25,470 bases of DNA from GCA-003244245 sp032230565 (GTDB lineage Bacteria > Actinomycetota > Actinomycetes > Mycobacteriales > Pseudonocardiaceae), in NCBI GenBank assembly GCA_032230565.1, contig JAVXWL010000103.1, positions 1-25,470 of the forward strand, read 5' to 3'. Below are positions 15,889 through 23,343 of this stretch, piece after piece. The position numbers were made by a program, and so were the translations under genes. The notes beneath the pieces were generated by a model that saw only the letters and a program-made list of their open reading frames with translations, did not search any database and was not told the DNA's origin. How positions within the stretch are numbered: the stretch's first letter is position 1; every line of letters begins with the position of its first letter.

Positions 15889-16781
15889 CGGTCGGACAGC
15901 CGGCCGGCCCGCAGGCTGGCCATGCGCCGGTAGAACTCCGCCAGCACGGCTGGGGAGGACGTGGCCCGGGGGAATACTCCGGCGATCAGCTTGAGATCGC
16001 GAATACCGTGCAATATCTCGAAGCCGTCCCAGTCCCGCACATCGAACCCGTAGGTCTTGATGAAGTCGCGCTGGTGCGCGGCGGGCTTGCCCAACCGTAC
16101 CCGGCTCACCGCGACTGGGGTCAGATCCCACTCCGGCGGGCCGACTGCGCACGAGTCGAAGTCACACAGCACCGGGCGGTCCGGCCCGGGAATGATGTTG
16201 CCTACATGCGCGTCACCGTGCACAACCGCAGGAGGAAGCGCGAACCGTACTTCGGCTACTGCAGCGGCCAACTCAGCGCTGCGGCACAGCAGGAAGTCGC
16301 GGTCAGCGGCGGCCATCGTGGTGGTGTGCTGTACTCGATTGTCGAAATCGGTGAGTGGATCCCAGGACGGCAAAGCCCGGCAGGGCAACGGCACCGCGTG
16401 CACTGCCCGCAACAGCTTGGCCAGATCCGCGCCGCCCGGCACTGGGCCGACCGGCGGCACCGACTGCCACACGGTGGCCACGTGTTCACCGACCCGCACC
16501 GGCTGGCGGACACCGGGTAGCAAGCGGATCGCGGGCACGTCATGTTCGGCGAAGACGGTCGCCGCGGTCACCACGAGGCTGGCGCGCCGCACGTAGGACG
16601 GCAAAGTGACTAATCTGACCACGACCGGGTCCCGGGCCAGCTGGAACACCGCGTTGTTGACGTTGCGCAGCAGTCGCGCCCCGACCGGATCCAGGCCTAG
16701 CTCACCGCACACCGCACGGAGCGCCGTGGTGAGCCGCTCGTCGCGGCGCGCCTTGGTCAGCACCGTCCCAGTGTGCTTCAT
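15867..16781 (-). CDS. Aminoglycoside phosphotransferase-fold kinase
   Basis: 304 residues from ATG 16781, which overlaps the regulator stop in TGATG (a GTG one codon earlier gives a GTGA overlap). The APH/choline kinase fold is shown by the catalytic loop HGDAHVGN (188-195), the metal-binding DFD (207-209) in CDFDSCAVGPPEWDL, and an N-lobe nucleotide segment NVNNAVFQLARDPVVVRL. Such enzymes phosphorylate small molecules such as aminoglycosides, choline, homoserine or macrolides, or occasionally proteins. Being coupled between a regulator and an isocyanide-synthase-like enzyme suggests it modifies the pathway substrate or product, or gives self-protection. This is inference; substrate unknown. 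Confidence 0.88.
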   Translation of the reverse strand: MKHTGTVLTKARRDERLTTALRAVCGELGLDPVGARLLRNVNNAVFQLARDPVVVRLVTLPSYVRRASLVVTAATVFAEHDVPAIRLLPGVRQPVRVGEHVATVWQSVPPVGPVPGGADLAKLLRAVHAVPLPCRALPSWDPLTDFDNRVQHTTTMAAADRDFLLCRSAELAAAVAEVRFALPPAVVHGDAHVGNIIPGPDRPVLCDFDSCAVGPPEWDLTPVAVSRVRLGKPAAHQRDFIKTYGFDVRDWDGFEILHGIRDLKLIAGVFPRATSSPAVLAEFYRRMASLRAGRLSDRWRTVRR

Positions 16782-18148
16782 CACAAGCTTCGTTGTTGCC
16801 GGATCAGGTGCGCAAGGTCACGGGAGTCCGGGTTGGTGGACCTTCGAGCCGCTTCGATCTCCAAGGGCTTGAGCCGATCGGTGACCCGCTTCGACTTCAC
16901 CGCCGACGCTGCCAGCAGGGCCCTGCGACCGACCTGGATACCGTGGTCGACATCGCCTTGACGTAGGTAGCTAGTTGCCAGCATGGTGAGGTTGAACGCC
17001 TGGCTGCGGCCCATCGAGTCGTCGTAGCGGGCCAGAGCCTGGCCGAACGCGGGGATGGCGACAGCCGCGTGACGCGGATCGTAAGCCGCAAGTTCGTTGT
17101 GGACCGTCCCGATCATCGCGTACATGTCGGTATCGTTGTAGAACCTGGCCCAGTCGGGTGTGTCGTTCGGATTCGCCCTGGCCAGCTCGTCGCGGGAGCG
17201 ACCAAGCAGCTTCTTGGCCTGCACGTCGTCGCCCATCATCGCGTACGCCCATGCCTCGTTGCCGCACAGCACCGCGACAGCCAGCTCCGAGCCGGAGTCC
17301 TGCGCGGCGATCTGGCCCAGCTGGAACCACTTCAGTGCGTCGTTGGCGTCTCCGTGGTGCAGATAGACTCGGCCGATCCGGTACATGATGTTCGACATCA
17401 GGCCCGAGTCGCCGGACTGCTTGGCGAATTCCAAAGCGGTGGCGAAGTGGTTGCGCGAGGAGTCCAGCAGCCCCACGTCGAAAGTCGTCCAGCCAGCGAG
17501 GTTCTGCAGGTCGGCCAGCGCCCGGAACAGTTGCAGGCGCACCGCTTCCGTACCCGATGAGCCCAGCAGGCGCTGTGCCCACGACAGCTGGGCGACGACC
17601 GCGTCCCGACACGCGCCGCCGCCGAACTGGTAATCCAGAGCCCGCATGGCTCTGGTGGCTGCCTCAACCTGCTTTACGTCCGCCATGCCGATGTTGCTCG
17701 GCGCCGGCGTCTGGGCAGGGCTGGGCAGCCATTGCCCGCGGTCGGCCCCCAGCACTGCGGTGCCGAACATCACGGCAGCTCCATGCGCCAGGAGCTTCCG
17801 GCGCTTCACCGACTCGTCCTCCTCCGCCAGCGCATGATCGGACGGCCCGACCATGCTCGTCGCCGTCGCCGGGTCATAAGCCAGACCCATGTACCCCCGC
17901 GGGATACCCAGACCGCCGGAGATCCGCGCTAGCACGTCGTAGGCCATGACCTGGCGACCCTTGAGGATCTCCGAGACCTCGGACTGGGACTGCCCGGTCA
18001 AGGCCGCGATGTGCCGTTGCGAGATTCCTACCCGTCGGAGTAGGCGATAAACCGAGCTGATGTCGCGATCCGCAAGCGCCCGCTTCATCTCTGGCTCGTT
18101 CCAGTTCTCCAGAGATAGCCGGTTGTCTTGCGAGCCGGTCACGTTCAT
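16781..18148 (-). CDS. XRE-family regulator with TPR-like sensor domain
   Basis: 455 residues from ATG 18148, chosen for AAGGGGG 4 nt upstream; a GTG at 18199 would overlap the palindromic operator candidate. An N-terminal helix-turn-helix spans about 30-80 (GISQRHIAALTGQSQSEVSE). A short basic-hydrophobic segment RRKLLAHGAAVMFGTAVLGA follows at 116-135, as is usual for this actinobacterial regulator type. From about 150 on the protein is helical with TPR-like units (ALEFAKQSGDSGLMSNIMYR, IGRVYLHHGDANDALKWF, ELAVAVLCGNEAWAYAMMGD). Regulators with TPR domains often bind peptides or small signals. It heads a coupled operon with the kinase and DIT1/PvcA genes and has dyads in its promoter, so autoregulation is likely. 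Confidence 0.92.
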   Translation of the reverse strand: MNVTGSQDNRLSLENWNEPEMKRALADRDISSVYRLLRRVGISQRHIAALTGQSQSEVSEILKGRQVMAYDVLARISGGLGIPRGYMGLAYDPATATSMVGPSDHALAEEDESVKRRKLLAHGAAVMFGTAVLGADRGQWLPSPAQTPAPSNIGMADVKQVEAATRAMRALDYQFGGGACRDAVVAQLSWAQRLLGSSGTEAVRLQLFRALADLQNLAGWTTFDVGLLDSSRNHFATALEFAKQSGDSGLMSNIMYRIGRVYLHHGDANDALKWFQLGQIAAQDSGSELAVAVLCGNEAWAYAMMGDDVQAKKLLGRSRDELARANPNDTPDWARFYNDTDMYAMIGTVHNELAAYDPRHAAVAIPAFGQALARYDDSMGRSQAFNLTMLATSYLRQGDVDHGIQVGRRALLAASAVKSKRVTDRLKPLEIEAARRSTNPDSRDLAHLIRQQRSL

Positions 18149-18183
18149 CTCGCCCCCTTGCCGTCCGACGGGCGACGTGTGCA

Positions 18184-18197
18184 GAGTATGCATACTC
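18184..18197. promoter_or_regulatory. 14-bp perfect palindrome, candidate operator
   Basis: GAGTATGCATACTC is a perfect 14-bp palindrome 35 nt upstream of the regulator start. It contains a possible minus-strand -10 element (TATGCAT). Its symmetry and position fit binding by the dimeric XRE protein encoded next to it. Confidence 0.55.
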
Positions 18198-18209
18198 ATC
18201 GTCGCTGGT

Positions 18210-18221
18210 GAAGTGCACTTC
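18210..18221. promoter_or_regulatory. 12-bp perfect palindrome, candidate second operator
   Basis: GAAGTGCACTTC is a perfect palindrome centred 25 nt from the centre of the 18184-18197 palindrome. The two half-site sequences differ, so a second factor may bind here or the site may belong to the divergent gene at 18432. Confidence 0.4.
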
Positions 18222-18227
18222 GGCAGA

Positions 18228-18285
18228 GCTGATCGGCCGCACCTATCAGTTTGTGCCGTTCACCGTCATAGCATGGCCGATCAGC
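18228..18285. repeat. 11-bp perfect inverted repeat in the divergent promoter region
   Basis: GCTGATCGGCC (18228-18238) pairs perfectly with GGCCGATCAGC (18275-18285) around a 36-nt loop. It lies between the two palindromes and the start of the divergent gene. It could be a spaced operator (DNA looping) or a leader hairpin of the gene at 18432. Confidence 0.45.
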
Positions 18286-18431
18286 GCAGCAGAGCCCATA
18301 GTGGGTTTTCTCCGGGCCCACTCTTTGTACGTTGAGCTGGCGCAACTAGGGCCCGTGTGTTGCCTCGTGTGGAGGACATTCTCGGCATGAGGCCGGTCGC
18401 GTACGGGTTGGTACGGCAGGAGGGCGGCTAG

Positions 18432-18821
18432 GTGGATCAGGTTCTGGGCCAGATGCTCCGGCAGGCAGTGTGGGAGCGGCTCGACATGCTCGACGAGCTG
18501 GCAAGCAGCGCTGATAACGGATCGCTGCTGTCGGTGGCTCGCAGTGAGCTGCCCCGTCTGACCCATGGTTGGCGGGCTCTGCTGGCCAGTCACGCGCCTG
18601 ATACCCGGGGTCGTTGCCCAGTGTGCTCAAGCCGTTGGCGACCCCGTGCGGCGCTGTGCAGCGTGTGGCGAGCCGCACACGAGCACCTCGTCCACACCGA
18701 CGCCGTATCCGGGGCGGTTTCTCCGAAATCGGTCCCTGCCACATCTGGCGCGCGCCAGGCTGTGTCGCAGCTGCGACACTCGACGTCGCTCTTTCCTGTC
18801 GGCGCAGCTGCCGCACGCTGA
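18432..18821 (+). CDS. Small Cys/His-rich protein divergent from the XRE regulator
   Basis: 129 residues, GTG 18432 with a strong AGGAGG 8 nt upstream. After a helical N-terminus (LGQMLRQAVWERLDMLDELA) comes a probable metal-binding segment: His54, Cys62 and Cys65 in RCPVCSSRW, Cys76 in CSVWRAAHEHL, with His83 and His85. This pattern is familiar from actinobacterial hypotheticals but has no assigned function. The last 40 residues look unordered and may not be conserved. It shares the dyad-rich promoter region with the XRE-TPR regulator and may be controlled by it. A zinc-binding accessory or partner role is a guess. Confidence 0.75.
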   Translation: MDQVLGQMLRQAVWERLDMLDELASSADNGSLLSVARSELPRLTHGWRALLASHAPDTRGRCPVCSSRWRPRAALCSVWRAAHEHLVHTDAVSGAVSPKSVPATSGARQAVSQLRHSTSLFPVGAAAAR

Positions 18822-18910
18822 TCCCGGTTACCTCAACAACTTCATAGAGCTGGCGGTCTCGCCGCGATTCGTGGATCTCCCCCCACCCACGAAGGCTGAG
18901 CAGCCGCCAT

Positions 18911-18972
18911 GTGGCCGGTGATCCGGCGAACGTCCGTGCCCCCGACCGAGATGTCGAAGGATCACCGGCCAC
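18911..18972. terminator. 14-bp perfect inverted repeat downstream of the Cys/His-rich gene
   Basis: GTGGCCGGTGATCC (18911-18924) pairs with GGATCACCGGCCAC (18959-18972) around a 34-nt loop. It is the first of two adjacent hairpins 90-200 nt after the stop of the gene at 18432 and may be part of a terminator. The long loop makes this uncertain. Confidence 0.4.
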
Positions 18973-18978
18973 CAAGCT

Positions 18979-19022
18979 CTCCCACCGGCGGTGCTGCACG
19001 CCCCGCGTGCCGCCGGTGGGAG
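18979..19022. terminator. 13-bp perfect inverted repeat with inner hairpin
   Basis: CTCCCACCGGCGG (18979-18991) pairs perfectly with CCGCCGGTGGGAG (19010-19022). The loop contains a further GCACG/CGTGC stem. It lies 6 nt after the preceding inverted repeat, so the two form a tandem hairpin element. Confidence 0.5.
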
Positions 19023-19086
19023 CGCCAAAAACTCGGGCGGGCCACCGCGCCGAGCACAACTTCATAGTCTGGACCCACGCCGCTTC

Positions 19087-19476
19087 TCACCGAGTGGAGT
19101 GCCGCGCCGGTGGCACCGTCGTTGCCTGACCGACCGCCACCGACAACGTTGCTCCGATGAACGCCGGATCCCGCCGCCCAGTGCCCGTCACGTCGCGCAC
19201 TGCACGCCCGGGAGATCCCCCGTCCGGCGCCGGACGCGTGCAGCGCAGGCACCCGCAAATGGGGCGGGGTCGTTCGAGAGGAACGGCCCCGCCCCGCACA
19301 TCTCTGTTCCCTCTTTCCACTCGATTCTCCCGCCGCTGGGTATGCCCTTCCGATCCCGTCGACCATGATACGAACACGTCCAGGATGGGATGCCGTTCGT
19401 CGAGACCTTGCGATTCGGCCGGCGTCCACAACGTATACCACCCCGATCCATCGTCCACCTCGATGAGCGGCCACAC
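19087..19476 (-). CDS. Weak candidate for a hypothetical protein
   Basis: 129 residues from GTG 19476. The first 45 residues look protein-like (WPLIEVDDGSGWYTLWTPAE, then ERHPILDVFVSWS), with codon use like a real gene. After about residue 50 the sequence becomes Arg/Pro/Thr-rich and crosses the strong hairpin at 19261-19295, so the real protein may be broken or shorter. No clear ribosome binding site and no family recognised. Confidence 0.25.
   Translation of the reverse strand: MWPLIEVDDGSGWYTLWTPAESQGLDERHPILDVFVSWSTGSEGHTQRRENRVERGNRDVRGGAVPLERPRPICGCLRCTRPAPDGGSPGRAVRDVTGTGRRDPAFIGATLSVAVGQATTVPPARHSTR
19261..19295. terminator. 15-bp GC-rich hairpin with 5-nt loop
   Basis: GGGGCGGGGTCGTTC (19261-19275) pairs with GAACGGCCCCGCCCC (19281-19295), one G-U pair, loop GAGAG. 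This is a textbook bidirectional intrinsic-terminator shape. No clear gene ends beside it, which is unusual and fits decayed sequence. Confidence 0.6.
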
Positions 19477-19854
19477 GATTGCGTCGAATGGGCACCCAAT
19501 CGGGTGGCCGGATATTGCCCATCACTGCCCGCCCGCATGCAAACGAACGGGCTGTCCGCGACCAATCCAGGCGCTACGCGGCCGGGAGTACAGCTTTCGG
19601 TGCGCCGAATTCGACGGCAGAGCTGCATAGAATCGCCCCAGCAGCTTCCTTGTCGAACTCGGCGTACCGCGCGGACGAGGTCGCGAGCCTGGTACGACGG
19701 TATGATTGGTCTCCGAGGCAGGCCAAGCGGCGGTAGAACGAAGGCACCGCAGCCGAGCTGCGTCTGCGAGTGGTGCTGCTGGGTTCGGAACCATTGCTCG
19801 TTGGGGCCGTCTCTTCGAGCGCGCCTCGATCGTCCCCGCGAACAGGGAGCCCTG

Positions 19855-20223
19855 ATGGAGTGGTACCTCAAGGTGCTTCGCCAGTACGTCGATTTCGCCG
19901 GTCGCGCTCGCCGCAAGGAGTACTGGATGTTCACTCTGGTTAACGTGATCATCGCATTGGTGCTTGCCATCCTTGATAACGTGTTTACGACCGGCATACT
20001 CGGCCTCGTCTACTCGCTGGCCGTGCTATTGCCGAGCCTGGCCGTGGGCGTGCGCCGGCTGCACGACACCGGTCGGAGTGGCTGGTGGCTGCTGATCAGC
20101 CTCATCCCGTTGATCGGCGCGATCGTGCTCGTCGTGTTCTTCGCCACTGACGGCGAACCGCAACCCAACGCCTACGGACCAGACCCGAAGGCCGTTCCGG
20201 GAGAGTTACCCGTCTTGTCCTAG
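19855..20223 (+). CDS. DUF805 membrane protein
   Basis: 122 residues from ATG 19855, with AGGGA 6 nt upstream; the frame is open far upstream but that part is not protein-like. The family start is typical: WYLKVLRQYVDFAGRARRKE and YWMFTLVNVIIALVLAILD. The hallmark RRLHDTGRSGWWLL follows between hydrophobic segments. The hydrophilic tail has DGEPQPNAYGPDPK, also common in DUF805. It is an integral membrane protein with three or four helices; function is not established. It stands alone and converges on the gene at 20399. Confidence 0.93.
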   Translation: MEWYLKVLRQYVDFAGRARRKEYWMFTLVNVIIALVLAILDNVFTTGILGLVYSLAVLLPSLAVGVRRLHDTGRSGWWLLISLIPLIGAIVLVVFFATDGEPQPNAYGPDPKAVPGELPVLS

Positions 20224-20250
20224 GCAGGCGACTCGCCACCGTCCAAACGC

Positions 20251-20296
20251 ACCGGTTCGGCGACATCCGGCTGACAGACTTCCTATCCGAACCGGT
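20251..20296. terminator. 10-bp perfect inverted repeat after DUF805 gene
   Basis: ACCGGTTCGG (20251-20260) pairs perfectly with CCGAACCGGT (20287-20296) around a 26-nt loop, 27 nt after the DUF805 stop and between convergent genes. It probably serves as a terminator; the loop is rather long. Confidence 0.45.
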
Positions 20297-20357
20297 CGGA
20301 TCGTGGCTCTGGCTGGGCGGCTGAACGATTCCGCGGGCCGCCACACCCAAGAATGGG

Positions 20358-20389
20358 CGCGCCCGCTGATCGAATCGCGACCGGGCGCG
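20358..20389 (-). terminator. Hairpin after the gene at 20399
   Basis: CGCGCCCG (20358-20365) pairs with CGGGCGCG (20382-20389), loop 16 nt. On the minus strand it starts 9 nt after the stop codon, as expected for an intrinsic terminator without a U-tract. Confidence 0.45.
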
Positions 20390-20398
20390 GTGCCGGGT

Positions 20399-21016
20399 CT
20401 AGCGCAGTGCCAGCAGTCGGTCGTAGACCATTTCGTGCACCCATCGGCTGGTCGCGGTCATGGGGGTGTTCGTGGCCACCCGAGTGCGTCCTACGTGCAC
20501 GATGTCAACGGCGTCAGAATCGACTTCGTGTGGGCCTGCGGCGGCGAGCACGGTGGGGCCGTAGTACTCAGCGTGGGTGAGGCACTCGACGTTGCGGGCG
20601 ATGTGCGCCGGCAGCAGTAGTGCGGTAGGGCACAACGTCGCGAAAGGCGCGGCACCGGTGAGGCCGGTCCGCCAGTGCCGCGCTGGTGCGATGATGCCAC
20701 TGAGCTGTACTGCTGGTGTCGGCGCGAGGTGTTGCATTTCTGGCCAGTCCCAGGTCGACACCGACATCCGGTCGGTCACCGGGCCCCAGCCCGAACCGAA
20801 CCGACGCTCATGCACATCCGGGATGAGGTTCGCCACGGCGACCACCCGTCGGCCCAGCACCACCATGGGGGGCAACACAACGCCAGCCCAGCCCAAAGCC
20901 TCCACAGCGGCGGGCGCCAGGTGGTCGGGTGGGGAGAGAATCTCGACGGTGTCGGCGGCCCAGATCTGGGGACCAAGTGCGGTCCCGCGGGCCTTGACCA
21001 GCGATTCGGGTGCCAC
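20399..21016 (-). CDS. Conserved hypothetical protein
   Basis: 205 residues from GTG 21016, with GGAGA about 9-10 nt upstream. Composition is clearly protein-like and soluble: DTVEILSPPDHLAPAAVEAL, WAGVVLPPMVVLGRRVVAVA, WDWPEMQHLAP, then a C-terminal TRVATNTPMTATSRWVHEMV. No signal peptide, membrane helix or catalytic motif is recognised. It is divergent from the flavin monooxygenase, so the two could share regulatory DNA at 21017-21303. Function is unknown. Confidence 0.6.
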   Translation of the reverse strand: MAPESLVKARGTALGPQIWAADTVEILSPPDHLAPAAVEALGWAGVVLPPMVVLGRRVVAVANLIPDVHERRFGSGWGPVTDRMSVSTWDWPEMQHLAPTPAVQLSGIIAPARHWRTGLTGAAPFATLCPTALLLPAHIARNVECLTHAEYYGPTVLAAAGPHEVDSDAVDIVHVGRTRVATNTPMTATSRWVHEMVYDRLLALR

Positions 21017-21264
21017 GGGGCGTGGTCTCCCATCGTTTCATCATCGGATTACGCCACTTGCGTATAGATAAGGACTACCAGGAGGTTGCCGTTTCGTGGC
21101 GCAGGCGCGGCCGTTGCGGCGTCCGGCGGCGGTTCCCCCGCGCTGACTGGTCGGCGGAATTCAGCCCGCCGGTAACGAGATCGCCGCGACCAGCGGTAAC
21201 CGGTCCGTCGGGCAGCGCGAGACTCTGCCGTGCCGGCTGGACACCATACCTACTGAGCGGTAGG

Positions 21265-21279
21265 GTTACCGGCGGTAAC
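21265..21279. promoter_or_regulatory. Palindrome upstream of the flavin monooxygenase, candidate operator
   Basis: GTTACC-GGC-GGTAAC is a perfect 6-bp dyad with a 3-nt spacer, ending 25 nt before the chosen start. The string CGGTAAC recurs near 21171 and 21196. The shape suits a TetR-type repressor, as known for some flavin monooxygenases, but no regulator gene is adjacent. Confidence 0.45.
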
Positions 21280-21303
21280 ACCACTGTGGCAAGGGAATCT
21301 GTC

Positions 21304-22791
21304 GTGCTCGAGAAGGCTCACCACCATGTAATCATCATCGGTACCGGCTTCGCGGGGCTGGGTATGGCGATCAAACTTCGTCAGCACGGAATGACCGATT
21401 TCGTGGTGTTGGAACGGGCCGCCGACGTCGGCGGCACCTGGCGGGACAACTGCTATCCGGGTTGCGTCTGCGACGTACCTTCCCGGCTGTACTCATTTTC
21501 CTTCGAGCTCAACCCGTCGTGGAGTCGCAACTTCTCTGGCCAGCAGGAGATCTGGGACTACCTTCGGCACTGCACCGACAGCTACCGCGTGCGGCCACAT
21601 ATCCGGTTCCACCATGAGGTACTCGCTGCCGCATGGGATCATCCGCAGCGCCGCTGGCGGATTAGCACGAACCGCGGTGAGCTGAGCTGCGACGTGCTGA
21701 TCACCGGCACCGGTGCGCTCTCAGAGCCGAACATTCCCAGCATCCCGGGGCTGAAATCCTTCCGAGGTACGACGTTCCATTCGGCGCGCTGGAACCGTGA
21801 TCACAACCTGCGCGACCGGCGAGTAGCGGTAGTCGGTACCGGCGCCTCGGCCATCCAGTTCGTCCCGCAGATTGCCCCCGAAGTCGCCTCTCTCACGCTA
21901 TTCCAGCGCACCCCAGCGTGGGTCGTGCCGCGCCGCGAACGGGAGTTCGGCCCTATCGAGCAGAAGCTGTACCGGGCGTTGCCTGCCGTCCAGCGGCTGG
22001 TGCGAGCCGGAGTTTATTGTGGCCGGGAGGCATTGGTGCCGGGATTCACAGTGAATCCACGGCTGCTGAAGATCGCCGAGTTGGCCGCCCGCGCACACCT
22101 GCGCCGTCAGGTCGCCGACCCGCAGCTGCGCGCCAAGCTGACGCCGGACTACACCATCGGTTGCAAACGCATTCTCATTTCCAACGACTACCTGCCAGCA
22201 CTCACCAGACCCAATGTAGACGTCGTCACGTCGGGGATCGCGCGGGTTGGCGCGGACTGGGTGCAGGCCTCCGACGGCACTCGCCGGGAGGTCGACACCA
22301 TCATCTTCGGTACCGGATTCCGCGTCTCCGATATGCCGATGGCCTCGTGGATCCACGGTCGCGATGGCCGGACCCTGGCTGAGGTCTGGTCCGGCGGCCC
22401 CCAAGCGCACCGCGGCACGACCGTAGCCGGGTTTCCCAACCTGTTCATATTGGTGGGCCCGAACACCGGGCTCGGGCACACCTCGCTGATCTACATGATC
22501 GAGTCCCAAGTGGCTTACATCATCGATGCGCTGCGCCACCTCGCGCGCACCGGGGCGCCTGCGGTGGAGGTCCGGCCGGAGGCCCAGCTGGCGTACAACG
22601 AGGCCGTGCAGCGTCGGATGGAGCACACCGTGTGGACCAGGGGTGGGTGCGAGAGCTGGTACCTCGACGCGCACGGCCACAACACCACGTTATGGCCGAC
22701 GTTCACCTGGCGGTTCCGTCGCGCCACCCGTAGGTTCCAGCCGGCCGAATACATCGTCCACAAGCAGATCGCCCAGCCGATCGCGGCCTGA
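21304..22791 (+). CDS. FAD-dependent Baeyer-Villiger-type monooxygenase
   Basis: 495 residues from GTG 21304, chosen for AGGGAA 7 nt upstream and because it starts just before the FAD motif; the frame is open to 21010 but that part is not protein-like. It inserts oxygen from O2 into ketones or oxidises heteroatoms using NADPH and FAD. The FAD Rossmann motif GTGFAGLG is at 13-20, then GGTWRDNCYPGC, and the type I Baeyer-Villiger fingerprint FxGxxxHxxxW as FRGTTFHSARW (153-163). The NADPH Rossmann motif GTGASA is at 178-183. Related enzymes are numerous in mycobacteria (EthA-like). thpR follows after 3 nt. Confidence 0.93.
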   Translation: MLEKAHHHVIIIGTGFAGLGMAIKLRQHGMTDFVVLERAADVGGTWRDNCYPGCVCDVPSRLYSFSFELNPSWSRNFSGQQEIWDYLRHCTDSYRVRPHIRFHHEVLAAAWDHPQRRWRISTNRGELSCDVLITGTGALSEPNIPSIPGLKSFRGTTFHSARWNRDHNLRDRRVAVVGTGASAIQFVPQIAPEVASLTLFQRTPAWVVPRREREFGPIEQKLYRALPAVQRLVRAGVYCGREALVPGFTVNPRLLKIAELAARAHLRRQVADPQLRAKLTPDYTIGCKRILISNDYLPALTRPNVDVVTSGIARVGADWVQASDGTRREVDTIIFGTGFRVSDMPMASWIHGRDGRTLAEVWSGGPQAHRGTTVAGFPNLFILVGPNTGLGHTSLIYMIESQVAYIIDALRHLARTGAPAVEVRPEAQLAYNEAVQRRMEHTVWTRGGCESWYLDAHGHNTTLWPTFTWRFRRATRRFQPAEYIVHKQIAQPIAA

Positions 22792-22794
22792 CTC

Positions 22795-23343
22795 GTGCGG
22801 CTGTTCGTAGCGTTGACGCCGCCAGCAGAGGTCGTAAAGGCGTTGACGACCGCCACACTAGGGTTGCGCGAGCTTGCGCCGGAGCTCCGGTGGACGCGTC
22901 CAGAGCAGTGGCACGTGACTCTGGTCTTCCTCGGTGAGGTCCGCGATGACGTCGTTGGCGAGCTGAACCGCCGGCTCAGCCGAGCAGCCACTCGGCACCC
23001 GCCGCTGTCCCTGGCGTTGGGCGGCGGCGGTCGGTTTGGGCACCAGGTCTTGTGGACCGGGGTGCACGGCGATATAGACCGGCTGCGCCGGCTCGTCGAC
23101 TCAGCCCGGGCCGCAGCTCGCCGCAGCCGTCTGCCGGTGGAGGACCGCCCGTACCGTCCGCACATCACGCTGGCCCGGGCAGCTGGCGGGGCGGACCTGC
23201 GGCCCTTGGTCGAGCGGCTGGCACCCTGGCAGGGCGCTCCTTGGGTGGCAACCCGAATGCACCTGGTGCATAGCCGCCTCGGCGCGGCCTCGGACGGGTC
23301 CGCGCTACATGAGTCGATCGCCAGCTGGCCACTCGAGAGCTAG
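22795..23343 (+). CDS. thpR: RNA 2',3'-cyclic phosphodiesterase
   Basis: 182 residues, GTG 22795, three bases after the monooxygenase stop, so translation is probably coupled. 2H phosphoesterases of this type open 2',3'-cyclic phosphates on RNA, and the E. coli protein was first known as a tRNA 2'-5' ligase. The two H-x-T-x catalytic motifs are HVTL (40-43) and HITL (123-126), and the family start MRLFVALTPP is present. Length is typical. The link with the monooxygenase is probably positional only. Confidence 0.95.
   Translation: MRLFVALTPPAEVVKALTTATLGLRELAPELRWTRPEQWHVTLVFLGEVRDDVVGELNRRLSRAATRHPPLSLALGGGGRFGHQVLWTGVHGDIDRLRRLVDSARAAARRSRLPVEDRPYRPHITLARAAGGADLRPLVERLAPWQGAPWVATRMHLVHSRLGAASDGSALHESIASWPLES

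Larger units (their letters stand above)
18822..19854. other. Roughly 1 kb without a convincing gene, rich in inverted repeats
   Basis: Reading frames here are long but not protein-like, apart from the weak candidate at 19087-19476. The stretch holds three strong inverted repeats (listed separately) and a short repeated string ACAACTTCATAG near 18837 and 19055. No transposase or terminal target duplication was found. It may be decayed mobile DNA between functional blocks. Confidence 0.5.

Noticed and set aside
15889..16152. N-terminal extension of the DIT1/PvcA-like protein
   Set aside because: It runs antiphase inside the well-supported kinase gene and has the composition of a shadow frame.
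19390..19854. Long upstream extension of the DUF805 gene
   Set aside because: Sequence is Arg/Pro-rich without family similarity; the DUF805 domain begins at ATG 19855, with its own ribosome binding site.
21010..21303. 98-residue N-terminal extension of the flavin monooxygenase
   Set aside because: Arg-rich, not protein-like, and overlaps the divergent gene start; the FAD motif is expected within the first 20 residues, as from GTG 21304.
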